This document shows, one piece after another, positions 28,488 through 37,331 of a stretch of DNA of 64,000 nucleotides (the first letter of the stretch is position 1; the number at the start of each line of letters is the position of its first letter). The DNA lies in NCBI GenBank assembly GCA_963752225.1, contig CAVVXS010000007.1, forward strand, positions 1,963,591 to 2,027,590, given 5' to 3'. Source of the DNA: JBBROS01 sp963752225. GTDB taxonomy: Bacteria; Pseudomonadota; Alphaproteobacteria; Acetobacterales; Acetobacteraceae. A program made the translations under genes and the position numbers. A model generated the notes under the pieces. It saw nothing but the letters and a program-made list of their open reading frames with translations, searched no databases and was not told the origin of the DNA.

Positions 28488-29182
28488 CCGCCGACGTCCG
28501 GCGCCACCGAAGGCGTGTCGCCGAGCCGGGTCAGCACGCCGCCAGCGCGGGCACGCACGCCCTCGGGCGACTGCGGGTCGGCCTGGATCTGCCGCAAGAT
28601 GTCGCGCGCCCGGCTGTCCTGGCCGGTGCGGAGCGCCAGCAGCGCCTGCTGCTCGAGCGCCAGCGGGCGCCAAGCGTTGCCGCTGCCGACCAGCGGCGCC
28701 AGGCGGCCTTCGATCGCCGCGGGATCGCCGCCGTCGACCTGGTGCTGCACCCAGGCCAGGGTGGCCGCGTCGCGCAGCAGCGGGTCGGCTTGGCTGTCCG
28801 ACGCGACCTGGTCCCACAGGTCGAGCGCCGCCGGGAGGTCGCCCGCCCCTGCCCGCAACGCCGCCTCACGCAGCCGGGCCAGGGTGCGATAGCCGGCGCC
28901 GCCCTTGGCGATGACCTGGTCGAACGCAGCCGCGGCTTCGGCGGTGGACGCGGTCGCGGTGCTGCCGCCGGGCGGCGGTGTCGCCTTGCGCATGCCGTCA
29001 AGGAAGGCCGTCGCCACCCCGTTCGCCTGCTGCGCCTGTTGCCAGCGCCACACCTGCCAACCGGCCGCGGCGAGCACGACCAGCACGGCGGCCGCGATCA
29101 GGAGCGAGCCGTAGCGCCGCAGCAGCTCCTGCGCCCTCTCGGCCCGCAGGTCCTCCCTGATCTCGTCGAAAATATCTGCCAC
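28484..29182 (-). CDS. YfgM-like tetratricopeptide membrane protein
   Basis: The 232-residue protein starts at GTG 29182 (VADIFDEIREDLRAERA). A short cytoplasmic N-terminus precedes one transmembrane helix (LLIAAAVLVVLAAAGWQVW, about residues 28-46). A periplasmic alanine-rich TPR-like domain follows, with AAFDQVIAKGGAGYRTLARL resembling YfgM/DUF2133. YfgM in E. coli contacts SecYEG and periplasmic chaperones. It is upstream of bamB-der and overlaps bamB by 4 nt, as expected for this family. Confidence 0.85.
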   Translation of the reverse strand: MADIFDEIREDLRAERAQELLRRYGSLLIAAAVLVVLAAAGWQVWRWQQAQQANGVATAFLDGMRKATPPPGGSTATASTAEAAAAFDQVIAKGGAGYRTLARLREAALRAGAGDLPAALDLWDQVASDSQADPLLRDAATLAWVQHQVDGGDPAAIEGRLAPLVGSGNAWRPLALEQQALLALRTGQDSRARDILRQIQADPQSPEGVRARAGGVLTRLGDTPSVAPDVGG

Positions 29183-29284
29183 GGCCGCCCCGCCCAATTC
29201 GGCCGGACCATAGCGATGGCGCCATGGCAGGGCAAACCGGGGCGGCGGTGTCTTTTTGTTAATGCCGCAATGGTTTGATGCGTC

Positions 29285-29674
29285 ATGCGCCGACCGCTCC
29301 CCGCGTTCCTTGTCCTCCTCGCCGGCCTGCCCGTGGCGGGCTGCGTCAACGCGCATCCGGCCGGCGCCTTGGTCGTGGCCGAGGCCGCTTCGGTGATGGT
29401 CCTCGGCCGCGGCATCGTCGACCTCGGCGTGTCCGCCGTGTCGGGCCGGGACTGCTCGATCGTGCGGCTCGACCGGGGGCAAACCTATTGCGCGCCGAAC
29501 GAGCCGCCGGTGGCGCCGCCGTTCTGCACGCGGACGCTCGGCACGGTGGATTGCTGGACCGACACCGCCCTGCTGCCGCAGCCGCAGCGCGGCGTCGCCG
29601 ACATCCCGCCCGCGACGCCGGCGCAGGAACGCTTTCAGCGGGCGCGGTGGCCCAAGAGCCTGTTCGGCGGCTGA
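29285..29674 (+). CDS. Small putative lipoprotein
   Basis: The 129-residue product starts MRRPLPAFLVLLAGLPVAGCVN, with a clear lipobox VAGC. The mature part contains four further cysteines (RDCSIV, TYCAPN, PFCTRT, DCWTD), probably two disulfides, and a proline-rich C-terminus. It is probably periplasmic or outer-membrane anchored. The function is unknown. The gene is divergent from the YfgM-like gene (about 100 bp). Confidence 0.8.
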   Translation: MRRPLPAFLVLLAGLPVAGCVNAHPAGALVVAEAASVMVLGRGIVDLGVSAVSGRDCSIVRLDRGQTYCAPNEPPVAPPFCTRTLGTVDCWTDTALLPQPQRGVADIPPATPAQERFQRARWPKSLFGG

Positions 29675-29755
29675 GGGCGAACCGCCCGAGAAGGGAACAT
29701 TCTGCGGCAAGCAACGTTTACTCGGCATTCTGTTCCACAATCAGCGAGTGCTTCG

Positions 29756-30208
29756 ATGACCAACTCACGCCGCTTCCTTCTCCTTGCTGCCGCGGCCACG
29801 CTGGCGGCCGCGCCCGCCTTCGCGCAGCGGCGCGACCCCGGGGTGTCCGGCCCGGTGTCCGGCACTATCCGCATGACCGCCCAGGGCGCCGCCGCCGGCG
29901 TCGGCTATACCTGGGGTGACGGCACGCTGCGTTATGGCGGTCATACCTACCGCTTCACCGTGAACGGCGTGACGATCGCCGACGTCGGCTACTCGCGCGT
30001 CACCGGGTCGGGCCGGGTGTACAACCTCAAGCGCCTGCAGGATTTCAGCGGCACCTATGCGGCGGCGACCGGCGAGGCGACCGCCGGCAACGGCATCGGT
30101 GGTCAGGTCCTGCGCAATGCCAACGGCGTCGAGATCCGGGTCGACCAGGTCACGCGCGGCGCCCGGCTGCAGGGTTCGGCGGACGGCATCAAGCTGACCC
30201 TCAAGTAA
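29756..30208 (+). CDS. Exported protein of unknown function
   Basis: The 150-residue product starts MTNSRRFLLLAAAATLAAAPAFAQRR, a standard Sec signal with AFA cleavage. The mature domain of about 125 residues is glycine-rich and beta-strand-like (GTIRMTAQGAAAGVGYTWGDG, VTIADVGYSRVTGSGRVYNL, GIGGQVLRNANGVEIRV). It resembles small alphaproteobacterial envelope proteins, but I cannot name the family securely. It is separate from the preceding lipoprotein by 81 bp and tail-to-tail with the lipid A acyltransferase. Confidence 0.75.
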   Translation: MTNSRRFLLLAAAATLAAAPAFAQRRDPGVSGPVSGTIRMTAQGAAAGVGYTWGDGTLRYGGHTYRFTVNGVTIADVGYSRVTGSGRVYNLKRLQDFSGTYAAATGEATAGNGIGGQVLRNANGVEIRVDQVTRGARLQGSADGIKLTLK

Positions 30209-30224
30209 GCGGGTCGCGCCGGGA

Positions 30225-31151
30225 TCATGGGGAAGACGGCCCGTCATGCCCCTGATCCCGGCGGTAGACTGCCTTGTCGAAGCGCCGGTGCAGCCATAAC
30301 CACGTGTCGGGCCGCGCCCTGATCCAGGCTTCAAGCCGATCGTTCACCGCCTGTGTCAGGCTCAGGATGTCGGCGTCGCGGTCGCCGGTGTCCGGCAACG
30401 GCAGCGCTTCTTCGGCCACCAGGTGAAAACGCGCCGGGCCGGTGCGCATCACGTAACCCGGCACGACCGGGCACCGCAGCCGCAGCGCGAACGCCGCCAA
30501 AGCCGGTGCGGTCATGGCAGGCCGGCCGAACAGCCGGGCCTCGATCCCGTCGTTCATCTTCTGGTCGATCAGCATGCCCAAATAGCCGCCGCGCGCCAGA
30601 TGGGCGACCGCCTGGCGCGCCCCGACCGGCCCCTTGGGGAGTAGCTTGGTGTCCACCCCGGTCGCTTGCTGCCGGAGCTTGATGATCATGGCGTCGATGG
30701 CCGGGTTGTCGGGTGCGCGATAGAAGCTGGCCACCGTCACGCCATGCTTGGCGCACGCCGCCGGCATCATCTCCCAGTTGCCGAAATGGCCGCTGAACAG
30801 GATCGCCGGCCCACCCTCGGCCGCCATGCGGTCGATCCGCTCGACGTTCTCGATGAACCAACCGGGCCCCGACGGCGCGTGTTCCGGCAGCCGCGCCAAA
30901 TGCGGGAATTCGGCCACCGTCCGCCCCAGGTTCTCCCAAACGCCGCGAACCACTCGCCGCCGGGCAACGGCGTCGAGCTCGGGCAAGGTAAGGCGCAGGT
31001 TGACGTGCGCCACCCGCGAAACCGGCAGCAACGGCCCGATCAGCCGCGCCGTCCAGCCGCCGATGTTGCTCGCCGCAACGGGACCCACGGCCTGGAACAG
31101 TGCCAGCACGGCGCGGGCCAGCGCGAATTCCAGCCAGTGCAGCAGCCTCAC
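30225..31151 (-). CDS. Lipid A biosynthesis acyltransferase (LpxL/HtrB-like)
   Basis: The 308-residue protein starts at GTG 31151 (VRLLHWLEFALARAVL). An N-terminal hydrophobic helix anchors it in the inner membrane. The catalytic H-x4-E motif is SGHFGNWE near residue 125, followed by FYRAPDNPAID and a DQKMNDGI region. It transfers secondary acyl chains to Kdo-lipid IVA. It is the last of four genes; its start overlaps the stop of lpxK as GTGA. Whether it is the lauroyl or myristoyl enzyme is not decidable. Confidence 0.93.
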   Translation of the reverse strand: MRLLHWLEFALARAVLALFQAVGPVAASNIGGWTARLIGPLLPVSRVAHVNLRLTLPELDAVARRRVVRGVWENLGRTVAEFPHLARLPEHAPSGPGWFIENVERIDRMAAEGGPAILFSGHFGNWEMMPAACAKHGVTVASFYRAPDNPAIDAMIIKLRQQATGVDTKLLPKGPVGARQAVAHLARGGYLGMLIDQKMNDGIEARLFGRPAMTAPALAAFALRLRCPVVPGYVMRTGPARFHLVAEEALPLPDTGDRDADILSLTQAVNDRLEAWIRARPDTWLWLHRRFDKAVYRRDQGHDGPSSP

Positions 31152-32101
31152 GGCGCCACCTCCAGCAGCAGCCGCTCGAGCGCCGCCTCGTCCGCCCAGG
31201 CGAGCCGGACACCCACCGACCGTACTTGCTCCCGCCACACCGGCGGCAGCCGCACAGCGTCCTTGGGCGTCGTAACCGGGACGGCGTCGAGCTGCCGGGC
31301 GCGGGCCAGCACGGCCTGCAGCTCCTTCAACGTGAACCGATGGTGGTCGGCGAAATCGACCGTCGCCGCCAGCGTGGCGCCGGCTTGCAGCAGCGTCGCA
31401 TGGAACTTGGCCGGCCGGGCGATGCCGGCGAAGGCGACCACCTTCAGCCCGTGCAGCTGCTGGTCGGGCACCAGCCAGGCGTCCAGCACCGGCAGCGCCG
31501 CCGGCAAGGCCGCCCGTGCCCCGCGCTGATCCATGCCGATCATCACCGCCGCCCGGCACCGCGCCGCCGCGGCGGCGGCCGGTTCGCGCAACGGCCCTGC
31601 CGGCAGCACCCGGCCATTGCCGAACCCGGTCGCCCCGTCGATCACCAGCAGCGCGGCGTCCTGCACCAGGCCCGGGTTCTGCAGCCCGTCATCCATCACC
31701 AGCGCTTCGGCCCCGGCCGCCACCGCCGCCCGGGCGGAGGCGGCGCGATCCGCGCCGACCCAGGTCGGCGCAACCTGCGCGAGCAGCATCGGCTCGTCGC
31801 CCACCATGGCGGCGGTATGGAACCGCTCGACCAGCGCCGGTCCCGGCAGCCGGCCGCCGTAGCCGCGGCTGATGAAATGCGCAGCCACCCGACGCGTGCG
31901 CAACCGCGCGCCGATGTCGAGCGCCAGCGTGGTCTTGCCGGCACCGCCCACCGTGGCGTTGCCGCAGCACAGCACCGGAACCGGCGCCCGCCAGCCGGAC
32001 TGGCCGATCCGGCGCGCCGCAACGTAAGCGACGATCGCCGCGACCGGCGACAGTGCCCGCGCCGGCCATGCATCGCTGTGCCAATAAGCCGGTGGTCTCA
32101 T
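31148..32101 (-). CDS. lpxK: Tetraacyldisaccharide 4'-kinase
   Basis: This 317-residue enzyme phosphorylates the 4' position of the lipid A disaccharide. A P-loop variant GNATVGGAGKTTLALDIG lies near residue 50, followed by SRGYGGRLPG and VMDDGLQNPGL, all hallmark LpxK motifs. An N-terminal amphipathic helix attaches it to the membrane. It overlaps kdtA by 4 nt (ATGA at 32098-32101) and the acyltransferase by 4 nt downstream. Confidence 0.96.
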   Translation of the reverse strand: MRPPAYWHSDAWPARALSPVAAIVAYVAARRIGQSGWRAPVPVLCCGNATVGGAGKTTLALDIGARLRTRRVAAHFISRGYGGRLPGPALVERFHTAAMVGDEPMLLAQVAPTWVGADRAASARAAVAAGAEALVMDDGLQNPGLVQDAALLVIDGATGFGNGRVLPAGPLREPAAAAAARCRAAVMIGMDQRGARAALPAALPVLDAWLVPDQQLHGLKVVAFAGIARPAKFHATLLQAGATLAATVDFADHHRFTLKELQAVLARARQLDAVPVTTPKDAVRLPPVWREQVRSVGVRLAWADEAALERLLLEVAP

Positions 32102-33360
32102 GCCGGGATCAACGCCAGCAGCGCCGCTGCGATGCGTCCCGGCAGCGCAGCCTCCCCGTCGGCGGCGCGCGCCGCGGCCACCCCCGCCGCCGTGCGCGCG
32201 CCGGCGTCGCCCAGCATGGTCCGCACCCAAGCGGCCAGGCTCGGCGCATCGGTCACCGTCGTCAGCGCGCCAGCAGCGTGCAAGCGGGCCACGGCATCGG
32301 CGAAATTGGCGGTGTTGGGTCCCATGGCGATCGCGCAACCGAGCCGCGCCGGCTCCAGCGGGTTCTGCCCGCCGGCCGCCGGCGGCAAGCTGCGTCCGAC
32401 AAACACCACCGGCGCCAACCGATACAGCAAGCCGAGCTCCCCCATCGTGTCGGCGATCCAGATCCCGCCGGTGGGCGGGTTCTCCCCGGCGCCGCGCCGG
32501 GCCGCTTGCAGCGAGTGCGCCAAGGCGGCCCCGCGATCGGGATGCCGGGGCGCCACGATCGTCAGCAGGCCGGGAAAGCTGGGCACGAGATCGGCATGAA
32601 CCTGTGCCGCCACCGCCTCCTCGCCCGGATGGGTGCTGGCAGCAAGCCAGACCGGCCGCGGCCCCATGGCCTGCCGGAGGCGCTGCAGCTCGGCCAGGTC
32701 AGCCGGCAGCGGCGGCGCGGCAAGCTTCAGGTTGCCGGGCCTCTCCACGCCGTGCGCGCCCAGGGCTTCGAGCCGCTCGCCGTCAGCCCGGGATTGCGGG
32801 TGCACCCGGGCGAACGCGGACAGCACCTCGCGAGCCAGCCGGGGCGCACGCCGCCAGCCGCGCAGGCTGCGGGCGGACATGCGGCCATTCACCAGCATGG
32901 CCGGAATGCCGCGGCGCCGGCACGCCGCCAGCAGGTTCGGCCACAACTCGCTTTCGACGAACGCCGCCGCGTCCGGCCGCCAATGATCGAGGAACCGCGC
33001 CGCCCAGCTCGGCACGTCGAGCGGCACGAAACGGTGCAGCACCCGGCCGGCGCCGAACCGCGGCGCTTCGCGGTCCAGCAGCGCCGACGAGGTCACCGTC
33101 CCCGTCGTCATCAGCACCGTCAGCCCGGGCGCACGGACGAGTTCGTGCAGGACGGGCAGCACCGATTGGCTTTCCCCCATGCTGGCCGCGTGCAGCCACA
33201 CGAGCCGGCCGGCCGGCCGCGGGGTGAGATCGATCCCTTCCCGCTCCCCGAGGCGCGCGGCGATCTCCTTGCCGCGTACGACGCGCCGTCGCAGCATCAG
33301 CCGCAGCGCAGGAACCGCCAAGGTCGCCGACCGCGCATAAAGAGCACCGGCCAGGCTCAC
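32098..33360 (-). CDS. kdtA: 3-deoxy-D-manno-octulosonic acid transferase (Kdo transferase)
   Basis: This 420-residue GT30 enzyme adds Kdo to lipid IVA. The signature includes HAASMGE with its catalytic glutamate, VESELWPNLL, and the C-terminal nucleotide-sugar domain with STHPGEE and VFVGRSLPPAAGGQNPLEPA. The GTG at 33360 is coupled to the previous stop by GTGA and gives the usual family length. A much longer in-frame extension upstream was not used because it lies inside the DUF374 gene. Confidence 0.96.
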   Translation of the reverse strand: MSLAGALYARSATLAVPALRLMLRRRVVRGKEIAARLGEREGIDLTPRPAGRLVWLHAASMGESQSVLPVLHELVRAPGLTVLMTTGTVTSSALLDREAPRFGAGRVLHRFVPLDVPSWAARFLDHWRPDAAAFVESELWPNLLAACRRRGIPAMLVNGRMSARSLRGWRRAPRLAREVLSAFARVHPQSRADGERLEALGAHGVERPGNLKLAAPPLPADLAELQRLRQAMGPRPVWLAASTHPGEEAVAAQVHADLVPSFPGLLTIVAPRHPDRGAALAHSLQAARRGAGENPPTGGIWIADTMGELGLLYRLAPVVFVGRSLPPAAGGQNPLEPARLGCAIAMGPNTANFADAVARLHAAGALTTVTDAPSLAAWVRTMLGDAGARTAAGVAAARAADGEAALPGRIAAALLALIPA

Positions 33361-34058
33361 GCTCCGGGACACGCCGCGTCGGCCCGGCGGGCGGCGTCGT
33401 GCAGCGCCGCCTCGATCCGCGGCAGGCTCGCTTCCCAGCCGTCGCGGGGCACCGAAACCGGCGCGCCGCACACCAAGACGCCGCGGCCCCACGGCAATGG
33501 CAGCAGCATGCGGTCCCAGGTCGGCAAGGTCCGCCGCCGGCTCGACTGTGCGCCGCAGGGGACGATGGGCGCCCCCGACAGCGCCGCGAGCTGCGCCACC
33601 CCCGGCGCCACACGATGCCGCGGCCCGCGCGGGCCGTCGGGGGTGATCACCACCTGATCGCCCGCTCCAAGCACCCCGACCAGGGCGCGCAGCCCGGCCG
33701 CCCCGCCCTTCTGCGCCGTGCCCTTGGCGCTGCTGCCGTGCACGAGGTCGAGGCCGAAGCCGCGCATCATGCTGCCGATCAGCCGGCCGTCCTGGTGGCG
33801 GCTGACGAGCACGTGCATGCGCCCGCGCGCCGCGCCGTCCCGCGCCCGCGTTTCAAGCGCCAACGTCCACAGCGCCGGCATCATCGGCAGCCGCTCGTGC
33901 CAGAATGCGAAGATCGCGGGATGGGCGTGCAGATGCCGGCCCAACTGCTCCGCGCCCAGCAGGGTCCACCGTGTTGTCCGCAGCGCAAAGCGCAGGTAGG
34001 CGCCCAACGCCCGCGCGCCCAGCGCGAGCGTTCCCGGGTGGCGCAGGATACGTCTCAT
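33357..34058 (-). CDS. DUF374-type lysophospholipid acyltransferase family protein
   Basis: The 233-residue protein has acyltransferase motifs FWHERLPMMPAL (HxxxxxP variant) and ITPDGPRGPRHRVAPGV, typical of the DUF374 family usually encoded just before kdtA in alphaproteobacteria. It probably handles an acyl transfer in lipid A or phospholipid metabolism; the reaction is not established. The start at 34058 (MRRILRHPG) is preferred, although an in-frame ATG upstream also exists. It is the first gene of the four-gene lipid A unit, with a 4-nt overlap into kdtA. Confidence 0.88.
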   Translation of the reverse strand: MRRILRHPGTLALGARALGAYLRFALRTTRWTLLGAEQLGRHLHAHPAIFAFWHERLPMMPALWTLALETRARDGAARGRMHVLVSRHQDGRLIGSMMRGFGLDLVHGSSAKGTAQKGGAAGLRALVGVLGAGDQVVITPDGPRGPRHRVAPGVAQLAALSGAPIVPCGAQSSRRRTLPTWDRMLLPLPWGRGVLVCGAPVSVPRDGWEASLPRIEAALHDAARRADAACPGA

Positions 34059-34428
34059 GACCGTCGCGCGGTAGCATGGCGCGGATGCGGCGGCAAACGC
34101 GGCCATGGCGGCGGCGCGCTGGGCCGTGGCGCGGAGAAGTATTACGCACTCAAATCGTCGGGGCGGAATAAAGGGCGGCGGACGGTCGTCATACCAGCAC
34201 AATGCAACTTCGGTCCGCGACACCAAGCCGACCTAAGCATTCGAGCGTAATCAAGTAGGACTATCGAACGCCGCGGCAGAGCATCGCCGGGTTCAGCGTT
34301 CCTGCGTTACACTGATCGTTACAATCAAAAACCGGTCGCGTGTGGACCCGGTGACGAGATTGCCAGGACCGCCCGTGATTGGTTCGGGCTCGACCTCAAC
34401 AGCAACGCCATCCGACTTGGAGACAAAC
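34059..34428. other. Intergenic region between lipid A genes and DUF4214 gene
   Basis: This 370-bp stretch separates two divergent units and must hold both promoters. No hairpin with a T-run and no tRNA or other RNA was found. A CGTTACACTGATCGTTACA stretch near 34310 contains two direct GTTACA copies, which could be an operator, but nothing confirms it. Confidence 0.5.
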
Positions 34429-35449
34429 ATGTCCAGCGCCCAAAGCAACAGCGGCAGCGGTTCATCCGGCAAAGCCAGCGACGACGTCGTCGTGCACAAT
34501 ACAGGCGGCGACGACCACTTGGTCGGCACGTCCGGACACGACGTCGTGGACCTTTCGAACGAGTCGGTCCGAGGCAGCGTGTTCTCCGCCAGCGGCGTCG
34601 AGACCATCCACCGCCATGATGGCCAGACCGACACCTACTCCGGCATCGCCGACGTCAAGTTCGTCGACGGCCGCATGGTGCTCGACCCGAACGACCCGGC
34701 CGCCCAGGTTTTCCGACTTTACCAGGCGGCACTTGGCCGCGCGCCCGATCAAGCCGGGCTCAATTTCTGGATCGACCGGCTGGAGCACGGCGGCAGGTTG
34801 GCCGAGCTCGGCCAAGGCTTCCTCGGCAGCAGCGAATTCCAGGCGCGCATGGGCACGGCGAGCGACGACGGCAGCTACGTCGACAAGCTTTACCAGAACG
34901 TGCTGGGGCGCGGCGGCGACGCCGCGGGCAAGTCGGTACTGGATGGACCAGCTGCATAACGGCGCCGCGCGGCAGGACGTGCTCGCCGCCTTTTCCGAAA
35001 GCGCCGAAAACAAAAGCCTGACACAAAGCAAGGTCGCGGCCGGCATCTGGGACCGCAGCGAATCGGCCGAACAGGTCGCGCGGCTCTACGACACGGTGCT
35101 CGGCCGGCTGCCGGACACCAGCGGACTCGCATTCTGGTCCGGCAAGCTCGACGCCGGGTCGATGAAGCTCGAGGACGTCGCCTCCAGCCTGTCCGGCTCG
35201 ACCGAGTTCACCACCCGCTATGGCGGCCTCAGCAACCACGATTTCGTCGAAGCGCTGTATCGCAACACGCTCGGCCGCAGCGCCGGCGCCGGGGAGTCGG
35301 ATGGCTGGACCCGCGCGCTCGACAATGGCGCCCTGTCCCGCTCCGGCGTGGTGCTCGGCTTCTCCGAAAGTGCGGAGCACATCACCCGCACCGGCGCCAA
35401 CTTCGCCAGCGACGATCCCAGCAGCTACGGGATCAAGACGGCGGGCTGA
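34429..35449 (+). pseudogene. DUF4214 repeat protein, interrupted by one +1 frameshift
   Basis: The ATG at 34429 has TTGGAG upstream. The first frame encodes a Ser/Gly-rich start and a Ca-binding-like GGDDHLVGTSGHDVVDLSN segment. The first DUF4214 unit follows (VFRLYQAALGRAPDQAGLNFW). At about 34935 one extra G breaks the frame. The second frame resumes with YWMDQLHNGAARQDVLAAFSES and then two more DUF4214 units (RLYDTVLGRLPDTSGLAFWSG, LYRNTLGRSAGAGES) ending at 35449. The full product would be about 339 residues. DUF4214 proteins are typically secreted surface proteins, often type I. Real mutation, sequencing error or phase switch cannot be told apart here. Confidence 0.85.
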
Positions 35450-35497
35450 CGCCGGACCGGGCCGGACGCGGCGGGCCGAACGGATGGCCCGTCGCCG

Positions 35498-36235
35498 TCA
35501 CGGCCCGCATGGCTTGATGCCGTCCGCCGCCGGCGCGGCGGCCGGCGGCTCGTAGATGGCCAGATACTCGGACCGCGGCGGCTGCACCAGCAGCCAATGG
35601 AAACCCACCTGCCGGTAGCCGAGCGCGCCGAGCTCGCATTCCAACGTTGCCCGCGGCGTGCCGTGCCGCTCGGTCGCATCGTCCACGTCGACGATCCCCA
35701 CCCGGCCGCCGGGCCGCATGGCGGGCACGAGATTGGCGAGCAGCGCAAACGGCTGCTCGATCTCATGATACATGTGGATCATCACCGCCGCATCGACCGA
35801 GCGGGCCGGCAGCCGCGGGTCGCCGGGGTCGCCCAGGCCGATCGACACGTTCGCCAGACGCCCCTTGGCCACCCGTTGCTGCAACCGTGCCAGGTAGTCG
35901 GGCACCACGTCTTGCGCCAGCACGCGCCCGCGCGGCCCCACCACCGCCGATAACCGCACCGTGTAGTAGCCCGACCCGGCGCCGATATCGGCCACCGCCA
36001 TGCCCGGGCCGATCCCCAGCCACTCGATCACCCGCGCCGCCTCGCCGGCCCGCTCGCGCTCGTCCTCGGCACGCCATCGGTCCGACACCACCGGCGCCAC
36101 CGGCCGTGCCGGGCGCGGAAACCGGGCGGCGTCGAGGCCGGGCGGGGCGAGCGGGGCCAGCGCGCTCTGCGCCAGCGCCGGGGCCGAGCCGACCAGCATG
36201 AGAACGCAGACGAGCCTGATCGGGAACGGTGCCAT
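35498..36235 (-). CDS. Exported class I SAM-dependent methyltransferase
   Basis: The 245-residue product starts MAPFPIRLVCVLMLVGSAPALAQSALA, a convincing Sec signal with ALA cleavage. The mature part is a class I methyltransferase: motif I VADIGAGSGYYTVRLS, an acidic residue after strand 2, a GDPGDPRLPARSVDAAVMIHMYHEI stretch, and PGGRVGIVDVDD. A SAM enzyme in the periplasm is unusual because SAM is cytosolic, yet similar signal-bearing members occur widely in proteobacteria. Substrate and methyl donor supply are unknown. It stands between a DUF4214 gene and a glycosyltransferase. Confidence 0.88.
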   Translation of the reverse strand: MAPFPIRLVCVLMLVGSAPALAQSALAPLAPPGLDAARFPRPARPVAPVVSDRWRAEDERERAGEAARVIEWLGIGPGMAVADIGAGSGYYTVRLSAVVGPRGRVLAQDVVPDYLARLQQRVAKGRLANVSIGLGDPGDPRLPARSVDAAVMIHMYHEIEQPFALLANLVPAMRPGGRVGIVDVDDATERHGTPRATLECELGALGYRQVGFHWLLVQPPRSEYLAIYEPPAAAPAADGIKPCGP

Positions 36236-36299
36236 TCAGTGGACGTGGAGCCGATCCGTCCGGCATCAAGGCGACGGGCGCGGCTGCAACGGCCGGCGC

Positions 36300-37310
36300 T
36301 CAAGCCGGCAGGCGGAGCAGGTTCGCCAGGAAGGTTTCCGCGCAGGCCCGCCACGAAAACCGCTCCGCATGCCGCCGGCAAGCCGCCCGGTCGCCGCCCA
36401 AGGCGCGCAGCGCGGCGGCACCGAGATCGGTGTCCAACGCGCCCACCCCGGCCGGCGCGTCCTCGAGGATGTCGGCGGGGCCGGTGACCGGATGGGCGGC
36501 GATGGGCGTGCCGCAGGCGAGGCTTTCCAGCAGCACGAGGCCGAACGTGTCGGTGAGGCTCGGGAACACGAACACATCGGCCGCCGCATAGGATTGGGTC
36601 AGCGCCACCCCGTGACGCTCGCCGAAGAACCGCGCCTGCGGGTGCGCCCGCTGCAAGGCGTCGCGTTGCGGCCCGTCCCCGACCACGACCTTGGTGCCGG
36701 GCAGGTCGAGCCGCAGGAAGGCGCCGAGGTTCTTCTCCACCGCGACCCGGCCGACATACAGGAACACCGGACGTGGCAGCCCGGCGAACGGGTCGCCGCC
36801 GTTCGGGTGGAACCGCCCGAGGTCGACGCCGCGTGTCCAAGGACGCACCCGCGCGAAGCCTCGCCGGGTCAACTCCTGGCGCAGGCTGCCGGTCGCGACC
36901 ATCGTCGCGCCACCCCGGTTATGGAACCGGCGCAGCAGCGCGTAGCCGATCCCGAGCGGGATGCGGGTGCGGGCGTGCAGGTATTCCGGGAATTTGGTGT
37001 GGAACGACGTCGAGAACGGCATGCCGCGGCGGATCGCCCAGCGCCGCGCCGCCCACCCCAGCGGACCTTCGGTAGCGACGTGCAGCGCTTCGGGGCGGAA
37101 CGCCTCGATCATCGCCGCCAGCGGCCGCCCGGGCAGCAGCGCGAGCTTGATGCTGCGATAGGTCGGCATCTCGACGGTGGAGAACCGGTCCGGTCCCAGT
37201 ACCTCCACGTCGTGGCCCATGGTGCGCAGCTCGGCGGCCACCATCGACAGGGTGCGGACGACGCCGTTCACCTGAGGATGCCACGCGTCCGACACGATGA
37301 GGATCCGCAT
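36300..37310 (-). CDS. Glycosyltransferase family 4 (MgtA-like)
   Basis: The 336-residue GT-B enzyme has an N-terminal donor-free domain (RILIVSDAWHPQVNGVVRTL) and a C-terminal domain with FLYVGRVAVEKNLGAFL and the E-x7-E region FPSLTDTFGLVLLESLACGTP. The opening matches the GDP-mannose-dependent alpha-mannosyltransferase type that also includes sulfoquinovose/diacylglycerol enzymes. Membrane glycolipid or lipopolysaccharide synthesis is likely. It is 21 bp from the LpxH-like gene upstream, so an operon is plausible. Confidence 0.92.
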   Translation of the reverse strand: MRILIVSDAWHPQVNGVVRTLSMVAAELRTMGHDVEVLGPDRFSTVEMPTYRSIKLALLPGRPLAAMIEAFRPEALHVATEGPLGWAARRWAIRRGMPFSTSFHTKFPEYLHARTRIPLGIGYALLRRFHNRGGATMVATGSLRQELTRRGFARVRPWTRGVDLGRFHPNGGDPFAGLPRPVFLYVGRVAVEKNLGAFLRLDLPGTKVVVGDGPQRDALQRAHPQARFFGERHGVALTQSYAAADVFVFPSLTDTFGLVLLESLACGTPIAAHPVTGPADILEDAPAGVGALDTDLGAAALRALGGDRAACRRHAERFSWRACAETFLANLLRLPA

Positions 37311-37331
37311 CAGCGAGACCCGGCCGCTGCG

